Assembly: GCA_046349155.1 (NCBI GenBank)
Contig: JAXMCW010000001.1
Span: forward strand, 496,001-560,000
From: Alsobacter sp046349155
Lineage (GTDB): Bacteria; Pseudomonadota; Alphaproteobacteria; Rhizobiales; Beijerinckiaceae
Length of the DNA: 64,000 nt
Direction of reading: 5' to 3'
Part shown: in pieces, positions 25,683 through 34,740 of the stretch
Position numbering within the stretch: position 1 is the first letter of the stretch
Layout of the letters: every line of letters begins with the position of its first letter
Position numbers and translations under genes: made by a program
The notes under the pieces: model-generated
Seen by the model: the letters and a program-made list of their open reading frames with translations, nothing else
What the model was told of the DNA's origin: nothing
Database searches by the model: none

Positions 25683-27556
25683 GGCGCAACGCGCTCGCCG
25701 GGCCGACGCGCCGCGAGGTTCTCGCAGCGGCCGCGGCTCTCGGCGTGGCGGGCGTGCTCCCGCGCAGCGCCTTGGCGCAGACCTTCGAGGCGGAGCGCCA
25801 CGGCCTCAGCACCTTCGGGGAGCTGGGCTACGCGCCCGACTTCGCGTCCTTCAAGTACGTCGCGCCGGACGCGCCGAAGGGCGGCGCGGTGAGCCTGCAG
25901 ATCTCGTCCACCACGGGCAACCAGGCCTTCGACACGTTCAACACGCTGAACATCTACATCCTGAAGGGCGACGGCGCGGCGGGCATGACCGCGGTGTTCG
26001 ACAGCCTGATGGCCCGCGCCCTGGACGAGCCCGACGCGATGTACGGGCTCGTCGCCCGCTCCGTCGAGGCGAGCCAGGACGGGCTCGCGCATCGCTACCG
26101 GTTGCGGCCGGAGGCACGCTTCCATGACGGCTCGCCCGTCACGGCGCAGGACGCGGCCTTCTCCTTCCTGCTCCTGCGCGACAAGGGGCACCCCGTCTTC
26201 TCGCAGACGATCCGGATGCTGGACGGCGCGGAGGCCGTCGACGACACGACCCTGGTGGTGCGCTACAAGCCGGGCCGCTCGCGCGACCTGCCGCTCGTCG
26301 TGGCGAGCCTGCCGATCTTCAGCAAGGCCTACTACGCGGCGAGGCCCTTCGACGAGTCGACGCTCGAGCCGCCGCTCGGCAACGGACCCTACAAGGTGGG
26401 CCGCCTGGAGCAGGGCCGCTTCATCGAGTTCGAGCGCGTGGCGGACTATTGGGGCCGTGACCTGCCGGTGAACCGCGGCCAGAACAATTTCGACCGCCTC
26501 CGCTACGAATATTTCCGTGACAGGCAGGTGGCGCTCGAGGGGTTCAAGGCGGCCACCACGACCTTCCGGGAGGAGTTCACCTCGCGCGACTGGTCGACGG
26601 GCTACGACTTCCCGGCCGTGAAGGACGGGCGCGTGAAGCGAGAGACCATCCCCGACGAGACCCCCTCCGGCGCCCAGGGCTGGTACTTCAACCTGCGCCG
26701 CCCGCAGTTCCAGGACCGCAGGGTCCGCGATGCGCTGGGCCTGCTGTTCGATTTCGAGTGGACGAACCAGACCATCATGTTCGGCCAGTACCAGCGTACC
26801 TCCTCCTTCTTCGAGAACTCGGAGATGAAGGCCGTCGGCGCGCCGACCGCGGCCGAACTCGCCCTTCTTGAGCCACTGCGCGGCAAGGCGCCGGACGAGG
26901 TGTTCGGCGCGCCCTTCGTGCCGCCCGTCACCGACGGCTCCGGCCAGGACCGGGCCTTGCTGCGCAAGGCGGATGCGCTCCTCAAGGAGGCCGGCTGCAA
27001 GCGCGAGGCCAACGTGTTGCGTCGGCCCGACGGGCAGCCCTTCGAGATCGAGTTCCTCGACTTCTCCGGCGCGCTGCAGCCCCATACCAGTTCACTCATC
27101 AAGAACATGAAGCTCGTGGGAATCGAGGCACGCTACCGCGTGGTCGACGCCGCGCAGTACCAGCGCCGGGTCGACGAATACGACTTCGACATCATCAGCC
27201 GCCGCAATTCCGGCTCTCCGACGCCGGGCGAAGGCGTCAAGCTGCTCTACGGCTCGGCCTCGGCCAAGGTGAACGGATCGCTCAACATCGCGGGCATCGC
27301 CGATCCCGCCGTGGACGGTCTGGTCGAGGCCGTTCTCGCCGCCGAGAGCCGCGACCAGCTCGTGACGGCGTGTCGCGCGCTGGACCGGGTGCTGCGCGCC
27401 GGGCGCTACTGGATTCCGATGTGGTACAAGCCCGCGCATTGGCTCGCCTACTGGGACATGTTCGGCCATCCCGGGACCAAGCCGAAATACGACCGCGGCG
27501 CGCCCGCCACCTGGTGGTATGACGCGGACAAGGCCAAGCGAATCGGGAAAGGCTGA
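25679..27556 (+). CDS. peptide-type ABC transporter substrate-binding protein (YejA-like), second copy
   Basis: A 625-residue paralogue of the preceding protein. GTG 25679 overlaps the previous stop by 3 bases (GTGA). It gives a twin-arginine-like leader TRREVLAAAAALGVAGVLP ending in ALA. In-frame starts further upstream would run through the previous gene. The mature part shares FASFKYVAPDAPKGGAVSLQ and RDWSTGYDFPAVKDGRVK with its neighbour's equivalents. Two export routes (Sec for the first, possibly Tat for this one) and two binding proteins for one permease set suggest a widened ligand range. Confidence 0.9.
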   Translation: MRRNALAGPTRREVLAAAAALGVAGVLPRSALAQTFEAERHGLSTFGELGYAPDFASFKYVAPDAPKGGAVSLQISSTTGNQAFDTFNTLNIYILKGDGAAGMTAVFDSLMARALDEPDAMYGLVARSVEASQDGLAHRYRLRPEARFHDGSPVTAQDAAFSFLLLRDKGHPVFSQTIRMLDGAEAVDDTTLVVRYKPGRSRDLPLVVASLPIFSKAYYAARPFDESTLEPPLGNGPYKVGRLEQGRFIEFERVADYWGRDLPVNRGQNNFDRLRYEYFRDRQVALEGFKAATTTFREEFTSRDWSTGYDFPAVKDGRVKRETIPDETPSGAQGWYFNLRRPQFQDRRVRDALGLLFDFEWTNQTIMFGQYQRTSSFFENSEMKAVGAPTAAELALLEPLRGKAPDEVFGAPFVPPVTDGSGQDRALLRKADALLKEAGCKREANVLRRPDGQPFEIEFLDFSGALQPHTSSLIKNMKLVGIEARYRVVDAAQYQRRVDEYDFDIISRRNSGSPTPGEGVKLLYGSASAKVNGSLNIAGIADPAVDGLVEAVLAAESRDQLVTACRALDRVLRAGRYWIPMWYKPAHWLAYWDMFGHPGTKPKYDRGAPATWWYDADKAKRIGKG

Positions 27557-27593
27557 GCGTGGCGCCACGCATGAGAAGGACGACGCTGCGGCC

Positions 27594-28712
27594 ATGATGG
27601 CCTATATCGCACGCCGGCTGCTGCTGATGATCCCGACGCTCTTCGGGATCATGCTGATCTCCTTCGTCATCATCCAGTTCGCTCCGGGCGGGCCGGTCGA
27701 GAAGGTGCTGGCGCAGCTGCAGGGCAATGACACCTCGGCGACGTCGCGTATCGCGGGCGGCGCGGGGGGCGACTTCACCGGTGGCCAGCACATGCAGCAG
27801 CCGGGCGGGGGTGACGCCGTCGCCTCAAAGTATCGCGGCGCCCAGGGCCTCGACCCCGCCTTCATCAAGCAGCTGGAGGCGCAGTTCGGCTTCGACAAGC
27901 CGCCGGCCGAGCGCTTCGTCACGATGCTGTGGAACTACGCGCGTTTCGACTTCGGGAAGAGCTATTTCCGCGACGTTCCCGTCGTGCAGCTCATCAAGGA
28001 GAAACTGCCCGTCTCCATCTCGCTCGGCTTGTGGATGACGCTGCTCTCCTACGCCATCTCGATCCCGCTGGGCATCCGCAAGGCGGTGAAGGACGGCTCG
28101 CGCTTCGACACCTGGACGTCGGCCGTGGTCATCATCGGCTACGCCATTCCAGGCTTTCTCTTCGCCATCCTGCTCATCGTGCTGTTCGGCGAGGGCTCGT
28201 CCCTGTTTCCCTTCTTTCCGTTGCGCGGCCTCTATTCCGAGAATTTCTCGCAGTTGCCCTGGTATGGGCAGGTGCTGGACTATGCCCGGCACATCTTCCT
28301 GCCCATCCTCTCCATGGCGCTCGGAGCCTTCGCCACCTCGACGCTGCTCACGAAGAACTCGTTCCTCGACGAAATCCGCAAGCAATATGTCCTGACGGCG
28401 CGCATGAAGGGCCTGACCGAGCGCCAGGTGCTCTACGGCCACGTCTTCCGCAACGCGATGCTCATCGTCATCGCAGGCTTTCCCGGGGCCTTCATCCACG
28501 CCTTCTTCACGGGCTCGCTGCTCATCGAGACCGTGTTCTCGCTGGACGGGCTGGGGCTGCTTTCCTTCGAATCCACGGTCAACCGGGACTATGCCGTAGT
28601 CTTCGCGACGCTCTACATCTTCGCCCTGCTCGGCCTCGTGGTGAACCTGCTCTCCGACCTCACCTATACCTGGATCGATCCGCGGATCGACTTCGAGACC
28701 CGGGAGGTGTGA
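27594..28712 (+). CDS. yejB: peptide ABC transporter permease (YejB-like)
   Basis: A 372-residue inner-membrane permease. The N-terminal helix YIARRLLLMIPTLFGIMLIS is the family signature. A long periplasmic loop (about 35-110) contains a Gly/Gln-rich part. The binding-protein-dependent transport domain has the EAA-type loop YVLTARMKGLTERQVLYGH. Six membrane segments are expected. ATG 27594 is followed by another ATG at 27597, and either may be used. It lies 37 bases after the second SBP and one base before the next permease. Confidence 0.92.
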   Translation: MMAYIARRLLLMIPTLFGIMLISFVIIQFAPGGPVEKVLAQLQGNDTSATSRIAGGAGGDFTGGQHMQQPGGGDAVASKYRGAQGLDPAFIKQLEAQFGFDKPPAERFVTMLWNYARFDFGKSYFRDVPVVQLIKEKLPVSISLGLWMTLLSYAISIPLGIRKAVKDGSRFDTWTSAVVIIGYAIPGFLFAILLIVLFGEGSSLFPFFPLRGLYSENFSQLPWYGQVLDYARHIFLPILSMALGAFATSTLLTKNSFLDEIRKQYVLTARMKGLTERQVLYGHVFRNAMLIVIAGFPGAFIHAFFTGSLLIETVFSLDGLGLLSFESTVNRDYAVVFATLYIFALLGLVVNLLSDLTYTWIDPRIDFETREV

Positions 28713-28713
28713 G

Positions 28714-29892
28714 ATGACGGAGACCGCGCTTGCCCGCGACAGCCTCGCCGCCCCCGCCGCGCGGCTGGCGCCGCCGATGCCCGGCAAGGGGCTGTTCCGC
28801 CTGACCCCCCTCAACGCCCGCCGGCTCGCCAACTTCAAGGCCAACCGGCGCGGCTACTGGTCCTTCTGGATCTTCATGATCCTGTTCGTCGCCTGCCTGT
28901 TCGCCGAGTTCATCGCCAACGACCGGCCCATCCTCGTCCACTACAAGGGCGAATGGCTGTCGCCCGTGCTCGTCGACTATCCCGAGGAGAGGTTCGGCGG
29001 TTTCCTGGCGCAGACGGATTACCGCGATCCCGTGATCATGAAGGAGATCGCTGACAATGGCTGGGCCGTGTGGCCGCCCGTCCGCTTCGGCTCCAACACG
29101 ATCAACCTCGACCTGCCGACGGCTGCGCCCTCGCCGCCCACATGGAGCCTGAAGGACGAGGTGTGCCGGCCCATCGCCGAGAAGAAGGGGACGCCGGGCG
29201 GCGGCTGCCGCGACCTCGAGTGGAATTGGCTCGGCACCGACGATGGCGGGCGCGACGTACTGGCGCGCATCATCTACGGGTTTCGCATCTCGGTGCTCTT
29301 CGGCCTGATCCTGGCCGGCATCTCCTCCGTGGTCGGCATCGCGGCGGGCGCCGTGCAGGGCTATTTCGGCGGGCGGGTGGACCTCTACTTCCAGCGCATC
29401 ATCGAGATCTGGTCGGCAATCCCGTCGCTCTACCTCCTGATCATCCTGTCGAACTTCTTCCAGCCCTCCTTCTTCACGCTGCTGGGCATCCTGCTGCTGT
29501 TTTCCTGGGTCTCGCTCGTCCACGTGGTGCGGGCCGAGTTCCTGCGCGCGCGAAACTTCGATTATGTGCGTGCGGCGCGCGCGCTCGGCCTCTCCGACGC
29601 GCGGATCATGTGGAAGCACGTGCTGCCCAACGCCATGGTCGCGACCATGACGTTTCTTCCGTTCATCCTGAACGGCTCCATCACCACCCTGACCTCGCTC
29701 GACTTCCTCGGCTTCGGCCTGCCGCCCGGCTCGCCCTCGCTGGGCGAACTGCTTCTCCAGGGCAAGAGCAACATCGCCGCGCCCTGGCTCGGCCTCACGG
29801 GCTTCCTCGTGATCGCAGTGATGCTCTCGCTGCTGATCTTCATCGGAGAGGCCGTGCGCGACGCCTTCGACCCCCGGAAGACGTTCGGGTGA
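28714..29892 (+). CDS. yejE: peptide ABC transporter permease (YejE-like)
   Basis: A 392-residue permease that pairs with the preceding subunit. The N-terminal region has RLANFKANRRGYWSFWIF, typical of YejE. The periplasmic loop ends in LEWNWLGTDDGGRDVLARII, and the EAA loop is VRAARALGLSDARIMWKHVL. The C-terminal end VRDAFDPRKTFG is also standard. Start and previous stop are separated by a single base, so translation is likely coupled. Helix number and length match the family. Confidence 0.92.
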   Translation: MTETALARDSLAAPAARLAPPMPGKGLFRLTPLNARRLANFKANRRGYWSFWIFMILFVACLFAEFIANDRPILVHYKGEWLSPVLVDYPEERFGGFLAQTDYRDPVIMKEIADNGWAVWPPVRFGSNTINLDLPTAAPSPPTWSLKDEVCRPIAEKKGTPGGGCRDLEWNWLGTDDGGRDVLARIIYGFRISVLFGLILAGISSVVGIAAGAVQGYFGGRVDLYFQRIIEIWSAIPSLYLLIILSNFFQPSFFTLLGILLLFSWVSLVHVVRAEFLRARNFDYVRAARALGLSDARIMWKHVLPNAMVATMTFLPFILNGSITTLTSLDFLGFGLPPGSPSLGELLLQGKSNIAAPWLGLTGFLVIAVMLSLLIFIGEAVRDAFDPRKTFG

Positions 29893-29894
29893 GA

Positions 29895-31529
29895 ATGAGC
29901 ACGCCCCTCCTTTCCCTCCGCGACCTGTCCGTCGCCTTCCGCCAGGGCGGCCGCGAGACGCTTGCCGTGGACCGGGTCTCCTTCGACGTCGGGCCGGGCG
30001 AGACGGTGGCGCTCGTCGGGGAGTCCGGCTCGGGCAAGTCGGTGACGGCGCTCTCAGTTCTCAAGCTGCTGCCCTATCCCCCGGCCTTCCATCCCTCCGG
30101 CTCGATCCTGTTCAAGGGCCAGGACCTCATGCAGGCCTCGGACGAGGAGCTTCGGGCGATCCGCGGCAACGCCGTCACCATGGTCTTCCAGGAGCCCATG
30201 ACGTCGCTCAACCCGCTGCACACGATCGACCGGCAGATCGGGGAGATCCTGGCGCTGCACAAGGGCCTCAAGGGCGAGGCGGCGCGCCGGCGGACTGTCG
30301 AGCTCCTGACGCTCGTGGGTATCCGCGATCCAGAGGGGCGGCTCGGGGCCTATCCGCACGAATTGTCGGGCGGGCAGCGCCAGCGCGTCATGATCGCCAT
30401 GGCGCTCGCCAACGAGCCCGACCTTCTCATCGCCGACGAGCCCACGACGGCGCTCGACGTGACCGTGCAGGCGCAGATCCTCCAGCTCCTGAAGGACCTG
30501 AAGGACCGGCGCGGCATGGCGCTGCTCTTCATCACCCACGACCTCGGCATCGTGCGCAAGATCGCCGACCGGGTCTGCGTGATGACTCATGGCAAGATCG
30601 TCGAGCAGGGTCCGGTCGCGGAGGTTTTCGATCGGCCGCAGCATCCCTACACGCAAAAGCTGCTCGCCGCCGAGCCGAAGGGCGAGGCTCGCCCGCCGCG
30701 CGCGGATGCTCCCGTGATCATGCAGGCCGACGACCTCAAGGTCTGGTTCCCCATCCGCAAGGGGTTCTTCAAGAAGACGGTCGGCCACGTGAAGGCGGTG
30801 GACGGCATCTCCGTCGCGGTCCGCGAGGGCGAGACGGTCGGCGTCGTCGGCGAGAGCGGGTCCGGCAAGACGACCCTGGGCCTCGCCATGCTCAGGCTGA
30901 TCTCCTCGTCCGGCCGCATCCTCTATCTCGGCCAGCCGTTGGACGGGCTCGCCAGCAAGGCCATGCGGCCCTTCCGGCGCGACCTTCAGGTGGTGTTCCA
31001 GGACCCCTACGGCTCGCTCTCGCCACGCCTGTCCGTCGGCGAGATCGTGGCCGAGGGCCTCACCGTGCCGGGCGGCGGCGCCGTGCCGTCCTATGAGGAG
31101 CAGCGCGAGATCGTGGCGCGCGCCCTGGTCGATGTCGGCCTGGATCCTGCGGCGATGGACCGCTATCCGCACGAATTTTCCGGCGGACAGCGCCAGCGCA
31201 TCGCGATCGCCCGCGCCATGGCGCTCGAACCCAAGTTCGTCGTCCTGGACGAGCCGACCTCGGCGCTGGACATGTCGGTGCAGGCGCAGATCGTTGACCT
31301 CCTGCGCGACCTGCAGCGGCGACGCGCGCTCGCCTACCTGTTCATCAGCCACGACCTGCGCGTGGTCCGCGCCCTCGCCAACCACGTCGTGGTCATGCAG
31401 AACGGCCGCGTGGTCGAGCAGGGGCCGGCCGATCAGGTCTTCGAGCGGCCCCAGACCGACTATACCCGCGCGCTCTTCGCCGCCGCGTTCAGGCTCGAGA
31501 CGGCCGGCGCGGGCGTGGTTCGCGAGTAG
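29895..31529 (+). CDS. yejF: peptide ABC transporter ATP-binding protein, two fused ATPase domains (YejF-like)
   Basis: A 544-residue protein with two complete ATPase cassettes. The first has Walker A GESGSGKS at 42-49, signature LSGGQRQRV and Walker B LLIADEPTTALD. The second has GESGSGKTT near 320, signature FSGGQRQRI and VVLDEPTSALD. Both keep the H-loop His (FITHD and FISHD). The short oligopeptide/dipeptide-specific C-terminal segment (VFDRPQHPYTQKLLAAEP) follows the first cassette. ATG 29895 lies 2 bases after the yejE stop. It completes a self-sufficient importer. Confidence 0.94.
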   Translation: MSTPLLSLRDLSVAFRQGGRETLAVDRVSFDVGPGETVALVGESGSGKSVTALSVLKLLPYPPAFHPSGSILFKGQDLMQASDEELRAIRGNAVTMVFQEPMTSLNPLHTIDRQIGEILALHKGLKGEAARRRTVELLTLVGIRDPEGRLGAYPHELSGGQRQRVMIAMALANEPDLLIADEPTTALDVTVQAQILQLLKDLKDRRGMALLFITHDLGIVRKIADRVCVMTHGKIVEQGPVAEVFDRPQHPYTQKLLAAEPKGEARPPRADAPVIMQADDLKVWFPIRKGFFKKTVGHVKAVDGISVAVREGETVGVVGESGSGKTTLGLAMLRLISSSGRILYLGQPLDGLASKAMRPFRRDLQVVFQDPYGSLSPRLSVGEIVAEGLTVPGGGAVPSYEEQREIVARALVDVGLDPAAMDRYPHEFSGGQRQRIAIARAMALEPKFVVLDEPTSALDMSVQAQIVDLLRDLQRRRALAYLFISHDLRVVRALANHVVVMQNGRVVEQGPADQVFERPQTDYTRALFAAAFRLETAGAGVVRE

Positions 31530-31566
31530 CTGGCGTTCGCCCCGGAAAGCTGGTCCACTCATCCCG

Positions 31567-32787
31567 ATGGCGCGCGCATTCCTCATCGTCCTCGACTCCG
31601 TCGGCTGCGGCGGCGCGGAAGACGCCGGCGCCTATGGCGACGTCGGCGCCAACACGCTGCTCCACATCGCGCAGGCCTGCGCCGACGGCAGGGCAGACCG
31701 GCAAGGGCTGCGCGCGGGCCCCTTGCGGTTGCCCCATCTCGACGCGCTGGGATTGTCGCTGGCCGCCGAGGCGTCCGGCGGAGCCGCGTTGCCGGGCTTC
31801 GCCTCGCGGCGCGGCGCCGCCGGCCAATGGGGCTTCGGCGTCGAGACCGCGGTCGGCAAGGATACGCCCTCTGGCCACTGGGAGCTCGCCGGCGCGCGGC
31901 CGGACTTCGCCTGGGGAACATTTCCCGACACGTCGCCCTGCTTCCCGCCCGGCCTCATAGCCGCGCTGGTGCGGGAAGCGGGGCTTCCCGGCATCCTGGG
32001 CGACCGGCACGCGTCGGGCACGGCCATCGTCGACGCACTGGGGGCCGAGCACCTGCGTACGGGCAAGCCGATCTGCTACACCTCGGTCGATAGCGTGTTC
32101 CAGATCGCGGCGCACGAGGACGCCTTCGGGCTGGAGCGGCTCTACGAGGTCTGCCGTGTCGCTTTCCGCCTTTGCGAGCCGCTGAAGATCGGCCGCGTCA
32201 TCGCCAGGCCCTTCCTCGGCACGCCGGAGAGCGGCTTCCGGCGGACCGCGCATCGCAAGGACTTCGCCATCGCTCCCCCGGAGGGCACCATCCTCGACCG
32301 TGCGGCCGCCGCGGGGCGCGACATCGTCACGCTCGGCAAGATCGGCGACATCTTCGCCCATCGCCACACAGGCCGGGAGGTGAAGGCCGCCGGCAACATG
32401 GCGCTGTTCGACGCGCTGGTGCAGGAGGCGTCGGGGCTCGGGCAAGGTGGGCTGATCTTCGCCAACTTCGTCGATTTCGACAGCGAGTTCGGGCACCGGC
32501 GCGACGTGCCGGGGTACGCAGCCTGCCTGGAGGCCTTCGACGCCCGTGTGCCCGACCTCATGGCGCGGTTGCAGCCGGGCGACCTCGCGATCTTCACGGC
32601 CGACCACGGCAACGACCCGACCTGGCCGGGCACGGACCATACGCGCGAGCAGGTTCCCATCCTGGCGACAGGCCCGCAGGTGCGGGCGGGTCCGATCGGC
32701 CGCCGGGCGACCTTCGCCGACGTCGCCGGGACCATCGCCACGCATCTCGGCCTTCCGGTGAAGCCGGGCGAGACGAGCTGGCTGTAG
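31567..32787 (+). CDS. deoB: phosphopentomutase
   Basis: A 406-residue metalloenzyme of the alkaline phosphatase superfamily that interconverts ribose or deoxyribose 1- and 5-phosphates in nucleoside breakdown. The N terminus MARAFLIVLDSVGCGGAEDA includes the first metal Asp. The nucleophile region is KDTPSGHWEL, and the C-terminal metal site is FTADHGNDPTWPGTDHTRE. ATG 31567 fits the family start; the frame stays open upstream only because it overlaps yejF in another frame. It sits 37 bases after yejF and may be in the same transcript. Confidence 0.95.
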   Translation: MARAFLIVLDSVGCGGAEDAGAYGDVGANTLLHIAQACADGRADRQGLRAGPLRLPHLDALGLSLAAEASGGAALPGFASRRGAAGQWGFGVETAVGKDTPSGHWELAGARPDFAWGTFPDTSPCFPPGLIAALVREAGLPGILGDRHASGTAIVDALGAEHLRTGKPICYTSVDSVFQIAAHEDAFGLERLYEVCRVAFRLCEPLKIGRVIARPFLGTPESGFRRTAHRKDFAIAPPEGTILDRAAAAGRDIVTLGKIGDIFAHRHTGREVKAAGNMALFDALVQEASGLGQGGLIFANFVDFDSEFGHRRDVPGYAACLEAFDARVPDLMARLQPGDLAIFTADHGNDPTWPGTDHTREQVPILATGPQVRAGPIGRRATFADVAGTIATHLGLPVKPGETSWL

Positions 32788-32820
32788 CGCGCCTTCCGAC
32801 CGGACAGAACCGGCCTCTCG

Positions 32821-32853
32821 CCGTCATTGCGAGCCGACGGCGACGCAATTCCA
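32821..32853. repeat. half-copy of the REP-like intergenic element
   Basis: CCGTCATTGCGAGC...GACGCAATTCCA lies in the 112-base gap between the convergent deoB and rmuC genes. It matches the left half of the palindrome at 16681-16757 (CGTCATTGCG, then GACGAGGCAATCCA). The right arm is not recognisable here. Confidence 0.6.
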
Positions 32854-32899
32854 ATCGTGCTGGCATCCCGTTCGCTGAGGGGGAGGGGTGGACGGCGCG

Positions 32900-34078
32900 C
32901 TATTCCGCCGCGTCCTTCGCGTCCGTGCGAGCGCCTCCCGCAGGCGCGGGGGCAGGTCCTTCGAACTCCATCGCCTCGATCCGTTCGCCGCGCTTCAGGA
33001 TCTTGTCGGCGGAGGTGGTGATCTGCACGACGTCCTCCTGCGCCTGCCGGAAGTGAGCGTCGAGCTTCGCCGTGCGGTCGCGCAGCCGCACGACGTCGCC
33101 GATGAGCTTCTGCACCTCGTGCTGGATCTGGTGGGCCTGCTCGCGCATCCGCGCGTCGCGCACGATGGCCTGCATCACCTGGATCGCCATGGTCAGCAGC
33201 GACGGCGACACGACGAGCACGCGCAGGCGGTGGGCGCGCTGCACCACGTCCTCGAAATGCTCCTGGAGGTCGGCGAAGAGCGATTCCGCGGGGACGAAGA
33301 GGACGGCGATATCCTGCGTCTCGCCGGGGAGCAGGTATTTCTGCGCGATGTCGCGGACGTGGCCGGCGACATCGGCGCGAACCCGTTGCGCGGCGGCCCG
33401 GCGCTCCTCCTCGCCGCGCGCCTCGCGGAAGGCCGTGAAGCCTTCCAGCGGAAATTTCGCGTCGATCACCAGCGGCCGGTCGTCGCCGGGCAGGCGGATC
33501 ACGCAATCGGGACGGCTGCCGTTGGACAGCGTCGCCTGGAAGGCATAGGCGCCGCTGGGCAGCGCATCGCGGACGATCGCCTCCATGCGCCCCTGACCGA
33601 AGGCACCGCGGGCCTGCTTGTTGGACAGCACGTCCTTCAGGCTCAGCATCTGGCCCGTGAGATCGGTCAGGTTCTTCTGGGCGGCGTCGATCACCGCCAA
33701 ACGCTCGTTGAGCCTCGAGATGTTCTCCACCGTCTGCTGCACGTTCTCGCGCAGCCGGTCGCCGACCCGGTTCTGCAGGCTGTCCAGGCGCTCGGCCAGC
33801 AGGCGGACGAGGTCGGCCTGACGAGACCCGAAGACCTCCCCCATGGTCTGGACGCGTCCGGTCATTTCCGCCTGGATACGGACGATCTCGGCCATCTTGT
33901 CGTCGAGCTCGCGCTGGCGCTCCTCGGCGGCGGCCGCCTCCCGCGTGCGGGCCCGCGAGGCGCGCAGGGCGAGCAGCAGCGCCAGCAAGAGCACGACGGC
34001 GAGTGCGGCGAGCGAGCCGAGCACACTCTCGGCCCAGGTGACCGGTCGGCCGGCCATGACGAAAAGCACCCTGTCCAT
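32900..34078 (-). CDS. rmuC: DNA recombination protein RmuC
   Basis: A 392-residue RmuC-family protein with an N-terminal membrane segment (about 18-42) and a long coiled coil (about 45-150). The nuclease-like domain follows with DCVIRLPGDDRPLVIDAKFP, which carries the conserved Asp-x-Lys, and FVPAESLFADLQEH. RmuC limits recombination between inverted repeats in E. coli. The C-terminal tail is Pro/Ala-rich. It is divergent from def with about 100 bases between the starts. The family match is clear; the exact biochemical activity is not. Confidence 0.92.
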   Translation of the reverse strand: MDRVLFVMAGRPVTWAESVLGSLAALAVVLLLALLLALRASRARTREAAAAEERQRELDDKMAEIVRIQAEMTGRVQTMGEVFGSRQADLVRLLAERLDSLQNRVGDRLRENVQQTVENISRLNERLAVIDAAQKNLTDLTGQMLSLKDVLSNKQARGAFGQGRMEAIVRDALPSGAYAFQATLSNGSRPDCVIRLPGDDRPLVIDAKFPLEGFTAFREARGEEERRAAAQRVRADVAGHVRDIAQKYLLPGETQDIAVLFVPAESLFADLQEHFEDVVQRAHRLRVLVVSPSLLTMAIQVMQAIVRDARMREQAHQIQHEVQKLIGDVVRLRDRTAKLDAHFRQAQEDVVQITTSADKILKRGERIEAMEFEGPAPAPAGGARTDAKDAAE

Positions 34079-34179
34079 GGCGGGCAGAATGACCGATTCC
34101 GGGTTAACCGGGAACGAAAATGGAACGAAATCCGGTGGCTCCGTTTGACCTCGCCGGGCTGACTCATTATCTGCAGGCC

Positions 34180-34704
34180 ATGGCCCTGCGACCCATCATC
34201 ATCCTGCCCGACAACAAGCTGCGCCTCGTCTCCGAGCCCGTGGCGAGGGTGACGGGCGACGTGAAGAAGCTCGTCGAGGACATGTTCGACACGATGTACG
34301 ACGCGCCCGGAATCGGGCTCGCCGCGATCCAGGTCGGCGTGCCCCAGCGGGTGGTGACCGTCGACACGGCCCGGCAGGACGAGGACAAGCAGCCGCTCGC
34401 GCTGATCAATCCCGAGATCCTCTGGCGCTCGGACGAGCTGTCCTCCTACGAGGAAGGCTGCCTGTCGATCCCCGACTACTACGAAGTGGTCGAGAGGCCG
34501 GCGAAGGTTCGGGTGCGCTTCACCGACCGGGACGGCGCGGAGAAGGAGCTGGAGGCCGAGGGCATCCTCGCAACCTGCCTGCAGCATGAAATCGACCATC
34601 TCGACGGCAGGCTCTTCATCGACCACATCTCGAAGCTGAAGCGCGACCGGGTCATCAAGAAGTTCACCAAGCAGGCGCGCCGGGACCAGGACGGCAGGGA
34701 CTGA
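34180..34704 (+). CDS. def: peptide deformylase
   Basis: A 174-residue metalloenzyme that removes the formyl group from new proteins. Motif 1 GIGLAAIQ (44-51), motif 2 EEGCLS with the metal Cys94, and motif 3 QHEIDH with metal His136 and His140 and catalytic Glu137 are intact. ATG 34180 gives MALRPIIILPDNKLRLVSEP, the usual start. An in-frame ATG at 34120 would add 20 residues of no family similarity. It is followed 36 bases later by fmt and then truA, a conserved order. Confidence 0.96.
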   Translation: MALRPIIILPDNKLRLVSEPVARVTGDVKKLVEDMFDTMYDAPGIGLAAIQVGVPQRVVTVDTARQDEDKQPLALINPEILWRSDELSSYEEGCLSIPDYYEVVERPAKVRVRFTDRDGAEKELEAEGILATCLQHEIDHLDGRLFIDHISKLKRDRVIKKFTKQARRDQDGRD

Positions 34705-34740
34705 GGCCGCGCCGGCCAGCTGACAGGCAGGCGAGGGTCC

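Noticed and set aside
29070..29894. Long in-frame extension upstream of the fused ATPase gene
   Set aside because: It lies wholly within yejE in another frame and has no similarity; the ATG at 29895 sits just after the yejE stop and begins at the ATPase domain.
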